The translations under genes and the position numbers were made by a program. Below are positions 35,575 to 46,654 of a DNA stretch of 64,000 nt, one piece after another. Source of the stretch: Rhytidiadelphus loreus (lineage: Eukaryota; Streptophyta; Bryopsida; Hypnales; Hylocomiaceae); NCBI GenBank assembly GCA_947034895.1, contig OX344764.1, positions 8,060,001 through 8,124,000 on the forward strand, read 5' to 3'. How positions within the stretch are numbered: the first letter of the stretch is position 1; each line of letters opens with the position of its first letter. Below the pieces are notes generated by a model. It made no database searches and was not told where the DNA came from. It saw nothing but the letters and a program-made list of their open reading frames with translations.

Positions 35575-38242
35575 ATGAGTGACGAGAAGGACTCGAAACT
35601 GAAGGCGCGCAAGAGAAGGAAAATTGCCCCGTCCACTGTCACAAGGAGGTGGCAGGAAGTTTGGGCCTGTAGATTTACATAGGCCGAAGGAAAGTTCGAT
35701 GATGCGGGTAATCTCGCCGAAGTTGTTTGCAAGAGTTGCACTGCCGTCAGTGGCCGGAAGAAAATCATGGTTCCCAAAGGCGACAACCTCGAGAAGCATG
35801 AGGGAAAGCGCGTATGCAAGTTCGATGGCAAGCCGTTTGCACATTTGAAGAAGGGCGACATATACACGAAGCGAGACTGCAAGCATGTTCAATTCTACAA
35901 GTTGTGGGCGGGGCGGCGACTGGTAGGCACTGTTGCGGATCAACTCGTCGCCGGTTTGGACGGCGAAGCCAGCAGAAAGGGAGTACAATTCTCTACTTTG
36001 TTTCAAGTTCTCAGTTCAGGTCGTCCAATGTGTGATTACGAACGACAACAGCACCTACTAAGGCATCTTAAGCTTAAAAATGTGCCAAGGAAGCACTGGT
36101 CTGAAACATCTGCTTGGGAAATGAGTGAACATTTTCATGCTTGTGTCATGGGTGCTTTGAAATTTGTAGTTCAGTCTACTTGGTTTGTCTCAATTAGTGC
36201 AGACAAGGTCACTGCAGTGGACAATACCTCCTGGATCGGGGTTCATGTTTATATTGTTCAATCTTGGAAGCGAGTGCCGCACCTGCTCCATTTGTCCTGT
36301 GTTTTGGATTGTGGGACTGCAAATCACCTTACTGACGTGATTATGCATTCTCTGCTTGCTGAAGGTGGTCTAACGCGGGAAGAAATTGCAGGTAAACTTG
36401 TGTCCTTTGGGGCAGATGGAGTGAGCACTTTCCAGGGGCCCAAAATTGGTGTCTCTACCCAAATCCGAGATAAGTGGGCTCCGTTCTGCCTTGGAGCTAG
36501 TTATGCAAGTCACCGCTTGAATCTGGTAGTTGAGACTTTGTCTAACTATTCGATGGTGTCTCGTTTGGAGGCCCTCTGTCAATCTCTATATGCTTACTTC
36601 TGCCGTAGTCACAAGCGGCACACTGAGTTGCAAAAACTGGCCGATCTCATGGAAACTAAGGGCTCAAAGATGTTGAGAAACGTTGACACTCGTTGGATTT
36701 CAATGTGGAGCCCAGCCCAACGAATTATGTCCGAGTATAAGACGTTGATGGTGAAGATGGGCCTTGACATGTCGGGATCTGTTGGTGCCAAATCCACCGC
36801 TGCTGCAGCCACCAACTTCGACTACCTCGCCGACATTGAGGTGTTACTGTCTCTTTCGTACTTTATTCCATTGTTGAATGTTGTCCACGCTCTCATTAAG
36901 CTTTCACAGGCACGGGACATATTCATCTATGACTTCTTGCAATCCATAAAATTATGCCAGGCCGATTTGGCAAGGATGTTTGTAGATGATTCTACGGCGT
37001 TCTCCACGCCGGAGTTTCAGCGTTACCAGGATTTCATTTCATTGTCTTCAACCGAAATCCCTATGCAATGGAGTGAGACCCCTGGAGAAAGCGGTGCTTT
37101 TCACTTGCTGTATAACTTTGGTTGTACCACTGCATTTGCCCGTTGCCATTGCAAGTTGACCGGAAATCACATTTTTGTTACGGAGGAGGATTTCTTGTGG
37201 ACCCAAGCCAACATCCAGTGACAGTTCGCTGGTAGGTTCAGTGCAATTTTTTTTTTTTTTTACATTTTTTTCATGTTACATTTTTTTCTCACTTTATATT
37301 TTTTTTGCTTGGATTGTGTGGTGCTCATCAGGACTCCAACAACTCTACTGGATTGAGGTTATCAGTTTCTCTTCATCTCAATCATAGTGGCTTTTTTTCT
37401 CAATTTATGGCTTGTAGGTCAATTGAGTGTCACAGCATTGTAAGTTGATGTTCTTACCGTCTTGTTCAATTGCTTGTTCTTTGTGTTGAATAATTGTTTA
37501 CTTTGTGCATGTGCTTTTGCTTGCTGTAACTAGCTTACAGTTTAGAACTTCTAGTCACTCACTGTTGTAGGAAATTACGAATGCTTTACTAAGCTTTTTC
37601 GTGGTTGTTGTTCACTTTGCAGAGATTGCTTAGTCTCTTTGTGACAAGCTAGTCAGGCGCTTTCCGCAGCAGGAGTTGCTCGATGCCTTTGGGATTATTT
37701 ATCCGCAATATTGGGAGTAGCCAGGGGCAGATGAAAGCTTTGTTCATCACTTAGCAGTTTTGAAATTTTTTTATTGTCATGCTGTAGTTTTGAACGCAAA
37801 GAAGTCGTTGCATGAAAGCGGAACAACCTACACGGCCCCTGAGCTCCTCTGCAGTTCCAATCTTGATAACGAGCAAGGTTTATTCAAGGTTACCATGAAG
37901 GTGAATTGTGAAGCCGCCTGCACTTCATCTTCCAATGTGAACCCTGTCATTCTAATGTGGCGGGGTTTGTCGCAGTCACGCCACTTACAGAAATTGATTT
38001 CTGAATACTTCAAGGTTGCTGAGATCGGTTGTTGTTTAGTATTTGGTTCGATGGAGGATGAGCGTTGTTTTTCCACGCTGAAATTCTTGAAGTTGTGCCA
38101 CCGAAACCGTCTAGGCAAACACTTGCCACTCGTTGTTCGAATGTTTGGACAGAAGTATTACAGTTTGGAAAATTTTCCATACAAAGATGCTATTCAGTCC
38201 TGGAAGAGTGCCGTAAAGGTGGGTCGCCATGGGGATGTGTGA
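35575..38242 (+). pseudogene. hAT-superfamily transposase-like gene with BED-like finger, broken by stops
   Basis: One frame runs 35575-37221 and a second block 37622-38242. The N-terminus has a basic patch and a BED-like finger (VCKSC ... HEGKR). The middle has hAT signatures: VSISADKVTAVDN, VSFGADGVSTFQG, ASHRLNLVVE and NVDTRWISMW. The C-terminal block has the hAT dimerisation end (SMEDERCFSTLKFLK..HRNRLGKHL). In-frame stops: TAG 35680-35682 inside the finger, TGA 37219-37221, TAG 37631-37633 and TAG 37718-37720. Between 37222 and 37622 the coding sequence is lost or intronic, with long poly-T. Resembles the KRBA2/ZMYM-type hAT proteins found in many eukaryotes. Such genes may be transposons or domesticated; here the stops argue for a dead copy. 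The frame from ATG 35767 remains open for 484 codons. Confidence 0.8.
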
Positions 38243-39557
38243 TTCCAAAAGACCATCAGTATCCTCTCCTTTTTGCACACCTTAGTTTTCATGAGATAAG
38301 GCCAGTTTTTGGTCTTAAATTTGTGACTTTCCTTGACATTGGAGGTGATTGCTTGGACGTGCTTGGTAATGGGCGTATCGACTGCATGATTTGCGGGGAG
38401 CATCATCAACTGCGGAGAACATCGGCATTTTTTCAATCTAATTTGTTTTTTAATGTGGCTTGTTTGTTTAGTGTTGTGCAAATCCACCAACACTGCATTT
38501 TGGGCAGTCTTGCTATTTCAGCAAGAAGGGTTCAATTCCCTTGTTGGTGACGTTTTTTGTTTGAATCCATGTGTGTTGTGCAGATTTTGTACATGTTTCA
38601 TGTTAGAGTTTCTTTTTGTGTTTTGCTATCTGTTTTGCATTGTTATTTCAAGTTGTTTGTCATTGTCTTGTTTTTGGTTCTTATCTTTGTGCAAGGTCTT
38701 TGTGTAAGAATTTGTGCATGTTGTGTATGTTCTGCAAGCATTTGTGTATGTTGTGTATGTTGTAACATTCAAGCTTGAAATTGTATATTATTTCAATTAA
38801 GGAGCACCAATATATAAGCAAAAAAAACAGTCTCAAAATTCACCATTTCTATATAAGTTTTACCACCAATTAGCAATGACATGCATCAAGCTTACAAATT
38901 TTAGTTCTATTCATTAACCTAACATTTTGAGAATTCACAAGCAGTACTCCATCCAAAAAAATTGAATTTATTCAAAATGCCAACACTTTTTGGCAAATTT
39001 AGGGTCCTGCTTTTACTGCTAAAACTTCATTTCGCAAAAGCAGCCTCCTAATACATACACTTGTAGCTTTCTCGCAAAATACGGTATACATATTTTGGGA
39101 TCGCTGGTCCAAAGTCTTGCTTGAAGCAATTTTTTGGTCAAATTGAAGCATTTCTTTTCACTCGGCTTGACCAAAAATGTTGAGCACTAAATGTTTCAAA
39201 GGTTAGAAGAAGAACTCTGGCCCTACAAACAACACGACTAGAGTCATTTGGAGCAGGTCTAGTAAGTACCCATGGGAGCGTCAATATATACAAATGAGAG
39301 CTTCCTACCTAAACACTAACTCAAGTAGAGATTGTAACTAGCACAGAGCACGTCTTCCGTTTTCAGTAATGCTTTCCAGTTTGCCCTCCTCCTAGTCTTC
39401 TCTGACATGAGCACATATTGTGCCAAAGCTCTTCTCATGCTTCCAAATCAATCTCGTCTTGTAAATCCTGGCGCTTCATCAACTAGATATTTTCAATACA
39501 TATTTAAAAAGCGTGTTGCCCTTGCCACAGTAGCCTTGTTGGTGCTACGTTTCAATT
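38243..39557. other. Region between the hAT relic and the J-protein gene, no gene seen
   Basis: 38243-38780 is T-rich with weak open frames (Phe/Cys/Val-rich) that look like non-coding sequence. The rest should contain the 3' UTR of the J-protein gene on the minus strand. Confidence 0.5.
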
Positions 39558-41763
39558 TCAGAACCAATCGACCCACTGATCGCTGCTTGAAGGCTGCCTT
39601 TTCTGCTTTGGAGGTTGATACCTCCCATTCTCATAGTTTGCACGTGAAATCAACGTTTCTAGTGTCACTAGCTCACTCGAGTATGTTGTTCCCTCCAAAG
39701 CACTGCATTACAGTCACAAAATGGTCAGGGTTCGCACTTATGAAGCTGAAAACAACGCCAGAGTTGTCTCAATTGGACCACAGTAGTCTCACATCTTACA
39801 ACCCTATGGAGAGAGATGTAGTGGAAAAGAGAAAGAATGAAATGCCCTCGTGTACATACCGTTCCATGAGATTCTCTAGAACATCACGTTGCATAGGAGT
39901 TACCCAATAGATGCAATTACGAGGACATTGGCCAACAGCAAGCTGAACTCCGTAGTCTTCACCTTGCCCAGGTCCTCCTACCAAAAGCAATCGCAAAAAT
40001 ATTTGTCACAGTGTTTTAAAACAACTCTCGGCTATTCCATTAAAACAGACAGGAGAATGCTCAGCTTTGAAGATCAACAGTTCAATCAGAAAAAATATGG
40101 AAAAAATGAACTTACCCTGTGAAACCGCCCTGGCACATCCAGTATCAGCAGCAAATTTGAAAACATCTGGTGCCCTATTCGTACAAGGATAAGGGCAGCC
40201 TGTCGAACCACACCGAAATAGAATTATCAGGGGTCACGGCCTTATGAAAAGGCTTTCAAAACAACTGAAACCAGCATTAAGATGGCAGACATGACAATCT
40301 CAGTAAGAGAAAGATGTTCGTAAGCAATTTCAAACCTCGGCCTATGCAGTTCATTTCGAACACAAAGACATCTTCTGCTTCACATTCCGGATCCTCAAAT
40401 GGATCTAGATTCTTCCTGCAGAGAGTTGCACAAAAAAAATTTGGTTAATACAAGCTAAGTCATCATCATATAGCAAAGGGTGAAGAAAATGCATGCCGAG
40501 CTACCACAGAGATCGTGGTTAGCATTATGAGGTACAAAAAGACTCAAGTCAACTTCCAATTCGCTTGATACAAGTTGTTCATCCAGAAAGCAAATACTCA
40601 ATGCTGAATTGCATAGAATTGAACGGAACACTCAATGCTGAATTAATCAACCAATGCAAGATCTTAAGCAAGACCAAATCAATGCAACAATGGAGAAGAA
40701 TTGGGTGCGAACCTTCTGTAAATTTTTTCTACGCTCTCGTTCGTTAGAATCTGCACATTTCAAACATGAAAAAAAAAATACATCAAAGAGGTCAATGGAA
40801 ACTAAAAACATCAGATAGCCAAAGCCAAAAAAACGTCTTGGAAACTACATGGAGATTCCAAGCGAACGAAAGTAACTTACTTCATAAGCCCTAATAATCC
40901 GCTGTGTGATAGCGTCTGCATCTTCCGTGCCCTTGTAAACATCAGGGTGAAACTCTTTAATCTGTCAAATAAAAACCATCACCACATGAATCAAATCCCT
41001 AGAGCAATGCTTTTATGCCAAATACGTCATGCCTGCTTCACTGGATTGCAACCCAACAAGATGTCATTTAAGGTAGGGACACTCAAAATTGCCAGGGATT
41101 CAAAAGCGCTACTTGATGTTTGAGTGTAACAATACACACCTATTGCGATATCAGAACACCTACCAATAAAACTTTGATAATTCATAATTTTTTCATACAA
41201 TATCCAAATGACTGATTCATGTGCTCATTGGAATCCTCTTGCGTTTGCCATTATTACGAACATACAAATATTCGACCAGTAATTATCATCAATAGCAAAA
41301 GTGTCGATCTTAAGTGTTCCTACCTTACTCAGGATAGCTTCACAAACATCCTAAAACAGAACAAATTGGAGCAAACTAAACAAAGATACCCACAGAAATC
41401 CAAACATACCAGATTTCTAAATGCAACTTTAATATCTTCCTCAGTACAGTCGGGAGCGACGCCTAAAACAGAGTACGGGCTCCCCCTGCTAGTCCCATTC
41501 ACGCTGCTCCCTGACCGATCCTGCGCCCTAACTGCCATATTCTTCCTCCTCCCATGTCCACTACATCTTCCATTCCATCTGCTTCCTCCAATTCCACGAA
41601 CCAAGCCACTACTTGAATCTACAAAACTACACTCCCGAGGTTTACGATTTAGAACCCCAACAACCACTCGCGTTGTAGGTGAGTAAGCGGATGAAGAGCT
41701 TGCAGATTGCGAGGCTAAAAAATGACAGCAGGATTGTCCGGAGAGCACAGAAAATTTCTCCAT
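39558..41763 (-). CDS. Chloroplast J-protein with ferredoxin-like domain (DJC76/77/82 type)
   Basis: Seven exons on the minus strand: 41410-41763, 40881-40961, 40713-40750, 40336-40415, 40116-40199, 39860-39977 and 39558-39702, joining in frame to 299 residues. Start at ATG 41763: the longer frame upstream has only GTG. Residues 1-85 are Ser/Arg-rich, poor in acids, as in a plastid transit peptide. The J-domain follows (SPYSVLGVAPDCTEEDIKVA ... IKEFHPDVYKG) with the HPD tripeptide. Then comes a cysteine-rich ferredoxin-like domain (NCIGRGCPYPC, later GQCPRNCIYWVTP) and the conserved tail ANYENGRYQPPKQKRQPSS ending in VDWF. Known relatives are plastid J-proteins that combine an Hsp70 co-chaperone domain with an iron-sulfur-type domain; their exact role is open. 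Exon 3 is only 38 bases and its donor (AG|GTTCGC) is weak. Confidence 0.92.
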
Positions 41764-42780
41764 GTTGGGTATTTGAATTCGAGCAGATGGGAGATTTGTG
41801 CAAGAAGGGAACTCGAGAAATTTGGGCAAATTAGAGAGATTTGCTGTGAAGCGCACAAGCGCTCACCGCCCTTGCGGGCACCGACTGTGAAGGTGGCGGG
41901 GTTCGAGTGGGGAAGGATTATGATTTGTTGTGTCCCGCGCTTTTTGAACTTTTTGGGTGGGGATGCCGGTTCTCACAGGTGGAGGGTATCAACCGGTCAT
42001 TCGGAGCATGGTATCTCACCTACTGTAGTTATTATGATTTTTTTGATATTTTCCATTTAATCATCCACCATTTTATTATATTTTATTACGGAGCATATAA
42101 CATAGAAATGTGAAATGTCTAGAAAATAGTGTGGGACAATATAATGAGAGCATATATGATGAAGTTACCTAAGTTGCAGTATTAGTTAGGGTGGGATATT
42201 TGTATCACCTATGAAATTAGAAGTAACTCAAAATTTTATTTTTGTGAAACTTGGTACTATACATCAAAATTCCAACCTATACTATTGTACCAAACTATGA
42301 AGGTTGACATTTCAAACTAGATAATTAAATTGAAAGAAGTGGTTTGGTAGTTGCTTTTAGAATTAACAAAAGTTTCAATTTGTTTGTTTGCAAGAATTTG
42401 ATGCCTTCAATATTAGGAACATTTAAAAAGGTGGCAAATTTATTATCTTAAAATTTTCAGGTATTCCTTCTCTAATTGGCATTTGCAACATTAATTTACT
42501 TGTTTTCCAACTCTCTCTCTCTCACTCAAAAATAATTTCCAAAAAAAATCAGCTTTTTCTTTTCTTTTTCTTTATAAATTGCCGACCATGATAACTTGAT
42601 ATGTGTGACTTTAGTAAATTAGTGTCACACACAATTAGGACAAATCAGTGTACCCTTATTTAGGTAAGGGGGAGGGGACTCCGAAGGCTTTGAAGCCAAA
42701 GGGCAAGCTTTGCCTTCGTTACTCTCCGATACACCTGCTTCACTCTCTGTTCTTCCTTCTCCTTCCTCGCCGCTCTTCTC
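41764..42780. promoter_or_regulatory. Divergent intergenic region between the J-protein and PDCD2 genes
   Basis: The two genes start 1,017 bases apart in opposite directions, so their promoters must both lie here. The 180 bases next to each start are G+C-richer and the centre is AT-rich with a CT-repeat (CTCTCTCTCTCTCACTC, around 42511). No TATA box can be assigned with confidence. Confidence 0.55.
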
Positions 42781-45700
42781 ATGGGCCGCCCCTTGCCGTC
42801 CGAATTGGTTGATCCGGTAACGCCCTGTTCGCCTCCCTTCTTTCTGGATTAGCTTCACAAATTCTTTACAAAATTTCTTCCAATGTCGCATAATTGAGAG
42901 CGCTCTCGCCGAAAATGATGCCAAAACGAGAATGTAGGGCCGCAAACTGATCCATGTCTGCCCTGTCTTGATCATGAGCTCTGCAGGATGAAAAGGAGGT
43001 CGTACTGGGATTGCCTGGACCATGGGCGGAGGAAACCAACGAGCCTGCCGACCATTACACGACCAAAATCGGAGGGCAACCGGTATGTTCTGCAGCCTTG
43101 TGGATTCTTTAGGTACCGTTTTGTGCATTCGAAGCTGGAGGAACGTGAATCTTGATGTTAACCCTAAAAAAACGAAGAGGCCAAATTAGAGGGCCGATTT
43201 TTTTTAGCACTTTTTGAGTATGGGGACTATTGCGTATTTCTCGTTTCAATTACATGCGATGTTTGTCGCTGATCCTGGTGATTCAAAAATTGTGCGTGTC
43301 TGAAGTATAAATTTCACAATATGATCAGTCAAATTGGTCATTAATTAGTGTGAAGTTTTAGGTTAATGTTCCTGTTGAAGTTCAGAATTGGGGAATTGGG
43401 GATGTTGCATTTTTGGATGTGTTTGGTGATTGATTAGAAATCGCGCTGGGTGTGTGCAGGATTGGCCGGTTCCGCTTCAGGATGTGAACGACGAGTTGCT
43501 CAAGTGCGGGGTTTGTGATGGCTACCTGGGGCTTGTTGCACAGGTTCTTTCCATGTATTCCTTCCTCCCCGCCTACGAAATTCTCAGTTACGGCATTTTT
43601 CGTAGGGATTCATGTGCGCTGCAGAGAATAGATATTGAGTGGCTTCGCGCAATCGTGTTTCATTTCTGCCTGCTGATGGTTTGTTGCTTGAGGACACGTG
43701 AAGGGCATCAGCTGGTTCGAATGAGTTTTTGGGTTCGGTGCGCGTAAGGGTTTCATTAATTCATTTCCTTACCTGCAATTTCTAGAGAATATCAGTTGTT
43801 AATTGCAAGCAAATTCACGAACGATCTGGTTACTAAGGGTGGGTTTAGGGTTGCAGATATATGCCCCTCTTACACTCTACGGAACAAGGCTTGACGAGCG
43901 TTCCCTCTTTATCTTAGGATGTCCATCTGCAAGTTGTGGCGTTGATCGCAGCAGGTCAGTGATTTTTTTTCTTTATCCTCCACCCCCTGCAAAACCTTTT
44001 CCATGTTTCTTACCCCTTTTAATCCCCGAGTGCTGAAGCTGAAAACTCCACTTTTAAAGCTTTTCCTATTTCGCTTTTGAAGCTTCAAAGCATATTTCTG
44101 TTGTTCAAGAATGTAGGATATCACTTTTTCTTTCTATTGCTAAAATTTGTTACCATCCGTGAAGCTTCTTAAAATGATTTATTCCTTTCATCTCCTATAG
44201 ATATGGAAGCAGACACTTTTGGCAATTTGAGCACTTAGGGGTTAATGTCAACTAGACAATATTTGTGCTAAGCGAAGCGATTTCTGTCCTCATTACGCTT
44301 TTCCCGCTTTTTGTGGTTCGGCACAGTTGGCGTACAATTCGGTTTCAAAAGGAGTTGCCCAGTGAGAATGCATCCCAGCAGGATCAAACAGAGAGTGCAG
44401 CTGCCTCTAGTACTGCATCAATAAGTGGACCTCAGAGTGGACTGAATGAAGCGATTAACAACCAAGGGTATGTGTATGGTGTAATTTATAGTCTTTTTCG
44501 TTCTTGTGTACGGGTATCTTGCTGGCACTCTCGAGTTATTCAGAGATCTAGGGTTTTGATTGAGGGAGAGAAGACTATTTGCGTCACCTTCAGCATTTTA
44601 ACCAATACGTAGGAGTGTGCTTTCATTGGGAGATAATTATAGAGCTCACTGCAGAGATCACTTTGGGTTCTACCAGAGCCAAACTCTCGAGATCAATTTT
44701 TTATCACTATGCATGATAATTTCTTATGCAATCATTCAAAGTGGGAGGCTGGACCTCTTCTGAAAGGATAGTAGACTACTCCATTTCCATTCAAAGATCA
44801 GTTGCTAAAGAAATTTAGCCAAATCATGCCTACACCACCTGCTAATTAAAGACCATCCAAGTGTAAAGGAGAAGAGGAGTTGGTAAGTTTAGGAGGCGGA
44901 GCGAGGTCTTTAACGGTTTTAGTATCCTGTAACGTATGCTGTAGAATCCCTGACGTTGTCTGGTACCCAGGTGGGGCGAGGACGCATCAAGTAGCCAGCT
45001 TGAGCCACAACAACAGGATCATGGTGAATGGTGGGATGAAAATTCCTGGGATGGATATGCTGGAGATGATGGCAATGAATCCGAAGCCATGAACTTGCAG
45101 GAGCTTGAATCTTCCTTACTGGAGGCTGGCTATGCGGCTGCGGGAAATCGAAATCACCATCACCACCACCGTCACCATCATCATCGGGGTAACCAAGGGG
45201 ATGATGGTTCAGATTCAGGGGAGGCCACAACTTCGAACCACACAATATCAGAGAGCTTTTTACCATGTATGACCATCAACTCTCCTTTGCTTTCTTAGGG
45301 TTATCCCCAGATCTCCAAAGCAAAATTGAGAATCCACTTTGGAGTTTATGGTTTATGATAGTAACTTCCTAAGCATATTCTACTGTTGAATAATATAGGG
45401 TATGGTTTTTTCTTTATGTTGTTGCAGTTTGTTACCTTCCTTCAAGCTTCCTAAGCGATTTATTTCAACTCCTGTGTAGGAGTGGCTACTTCTGGCCATC
45501 TAGGCACTTAGGGGTTCAGCTTCACGTTCAGTTCTGGAAATAATTGATTTGTTACATTGTTGCAGCTCTTCCATGTTTCTACGTCTACACCCAAAGTGAG
45601 GAATCTACTCCTTATGAGAGTGCTACCACACGGAGTGAAAACCCTGCAGACGGGGAGGTTAACGATCCTCTGAATGAGATAGAGGATCCCTATGGGATTG

Positions 45701-46654
45701 TTGAAGGCGTTGGGGAGCTTTGGGAAGGTGAGGAGTATGAGCCTGAGCAAGCAATCTTTGCTGATCGAACATACCTTAAGTTTAAGAAAAAATTGGATAT
45801 AAGCCCGGAGCAGTGTTTCAGGTTTGATGCTCTTCATTAAACCGATGTTTCAATTGTGTTCTCAGGACCTAGTGTAGCGATTTGCTTTTCTCGTGGACTT
45901 CGTCGTCGTTTCTTGGTGCTTTTCTTGTCCCGATTACGATTTATACTCTCATTATTGGATAACGTAGGACTAGTTACTTGTCAATGTACCTGTGTCAGAA
46001 CCGAGTCCATTTACACCCACAGAGATTAGAATTATCAACCTCAAGTAGTAGAACGGGATAGATCGATTCTCAAATGGTTGATGTTGCAGATACTGCTTTG
46101 GTGGTCGGCCATTGTGGGCTACAGATGCTCATGATGAGCCTGGTACATGTGGCGCATGCGGAGGACCTCGGGTGTATGAGATGCAGTTAATGCCTCCTGT
46201 CTTATACTTTTTGCAACAGGCCTACAAAGACCTTCCCCCATCTGAGTATGGACCGAATGACTGGGACTGGTCAACATTAGTTGTTTACTCTTGTGCCCAG
46301 GTATTTTCTGTTCCAGCTCGTGCTTTGGAGTAGTCAGCGATTTTGTTGTTAAAGATGGAACAAATTTTAGGTTTATAGTGAAATGGTTTGACGATGTGTT
46401 CGCCTTTTGAGGACCTGTACTTGCTCGATTGTATATTGATGCTCTTGATCTTTGTATTAAATCCTGAACTATGTATGATTATTGTAGGAGATGCCATAGA
46501 AGTTGGGAAGGATGGTGATCTTAACATTGATTTGGCTGTGGGTTGACAGAGTTGCTTACAAAGAACTCCAGATCGAGCCATGATTGCCGGAGAGAGGACA
46601 GATTGGAGCATCATTGTAGAAGGCACTATCCTTCAAGCCGAAGTTGTTAGCTAA
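42781..46654 (+). CDS. PDCD2-type protein (programmed cell death 2 / Tsr4 family)
   Basis: Nine exons: 42781-42816, 42987-43082, 43460-43543, 43857-43954, 44327-44467, 44971-45266, 45566-45821, 46090-46300 and 46550-46654, all GT-AG and in frame, giving 440 residues. The N-terminus has [22 protein letters not shown] and [20 protein letters not shown], typical of plant PDCD2. The C-terminal PDCD2_C domain has [20 protein letters not shown], then [28 protein letters not shown] and [12 protein letters not shown]. Family members (yeast Tsr4, animal PDCD2) are cytosolic chaperones for ribosomal protein uS5 before 40S assembly; that role is assumed here. Between the domains is an acidic, Trp- and Gln-rich linker with a His-rich run coded by CAC/CAT repeats near 45161. 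The first exon, 12 codons, is the least certain part; it is the only in-frame ATG found with a good donor. The last exon is shorter and more diverged than the rest. Confidence 0.92.

Noticed and set aside
39407..39910. 167-codon plus-strand frame opposite the last J-protein exons
   Set aside because: Antisense to exons 6-7, which encode the conserved VDWF tail of the family.
42625..43128. 167-codon minus-strand frame over the first PDCD2 exons
   Set aside because: The plus strand carries conserved PDCD2 exons with matching splice sites; this frame is antisense.
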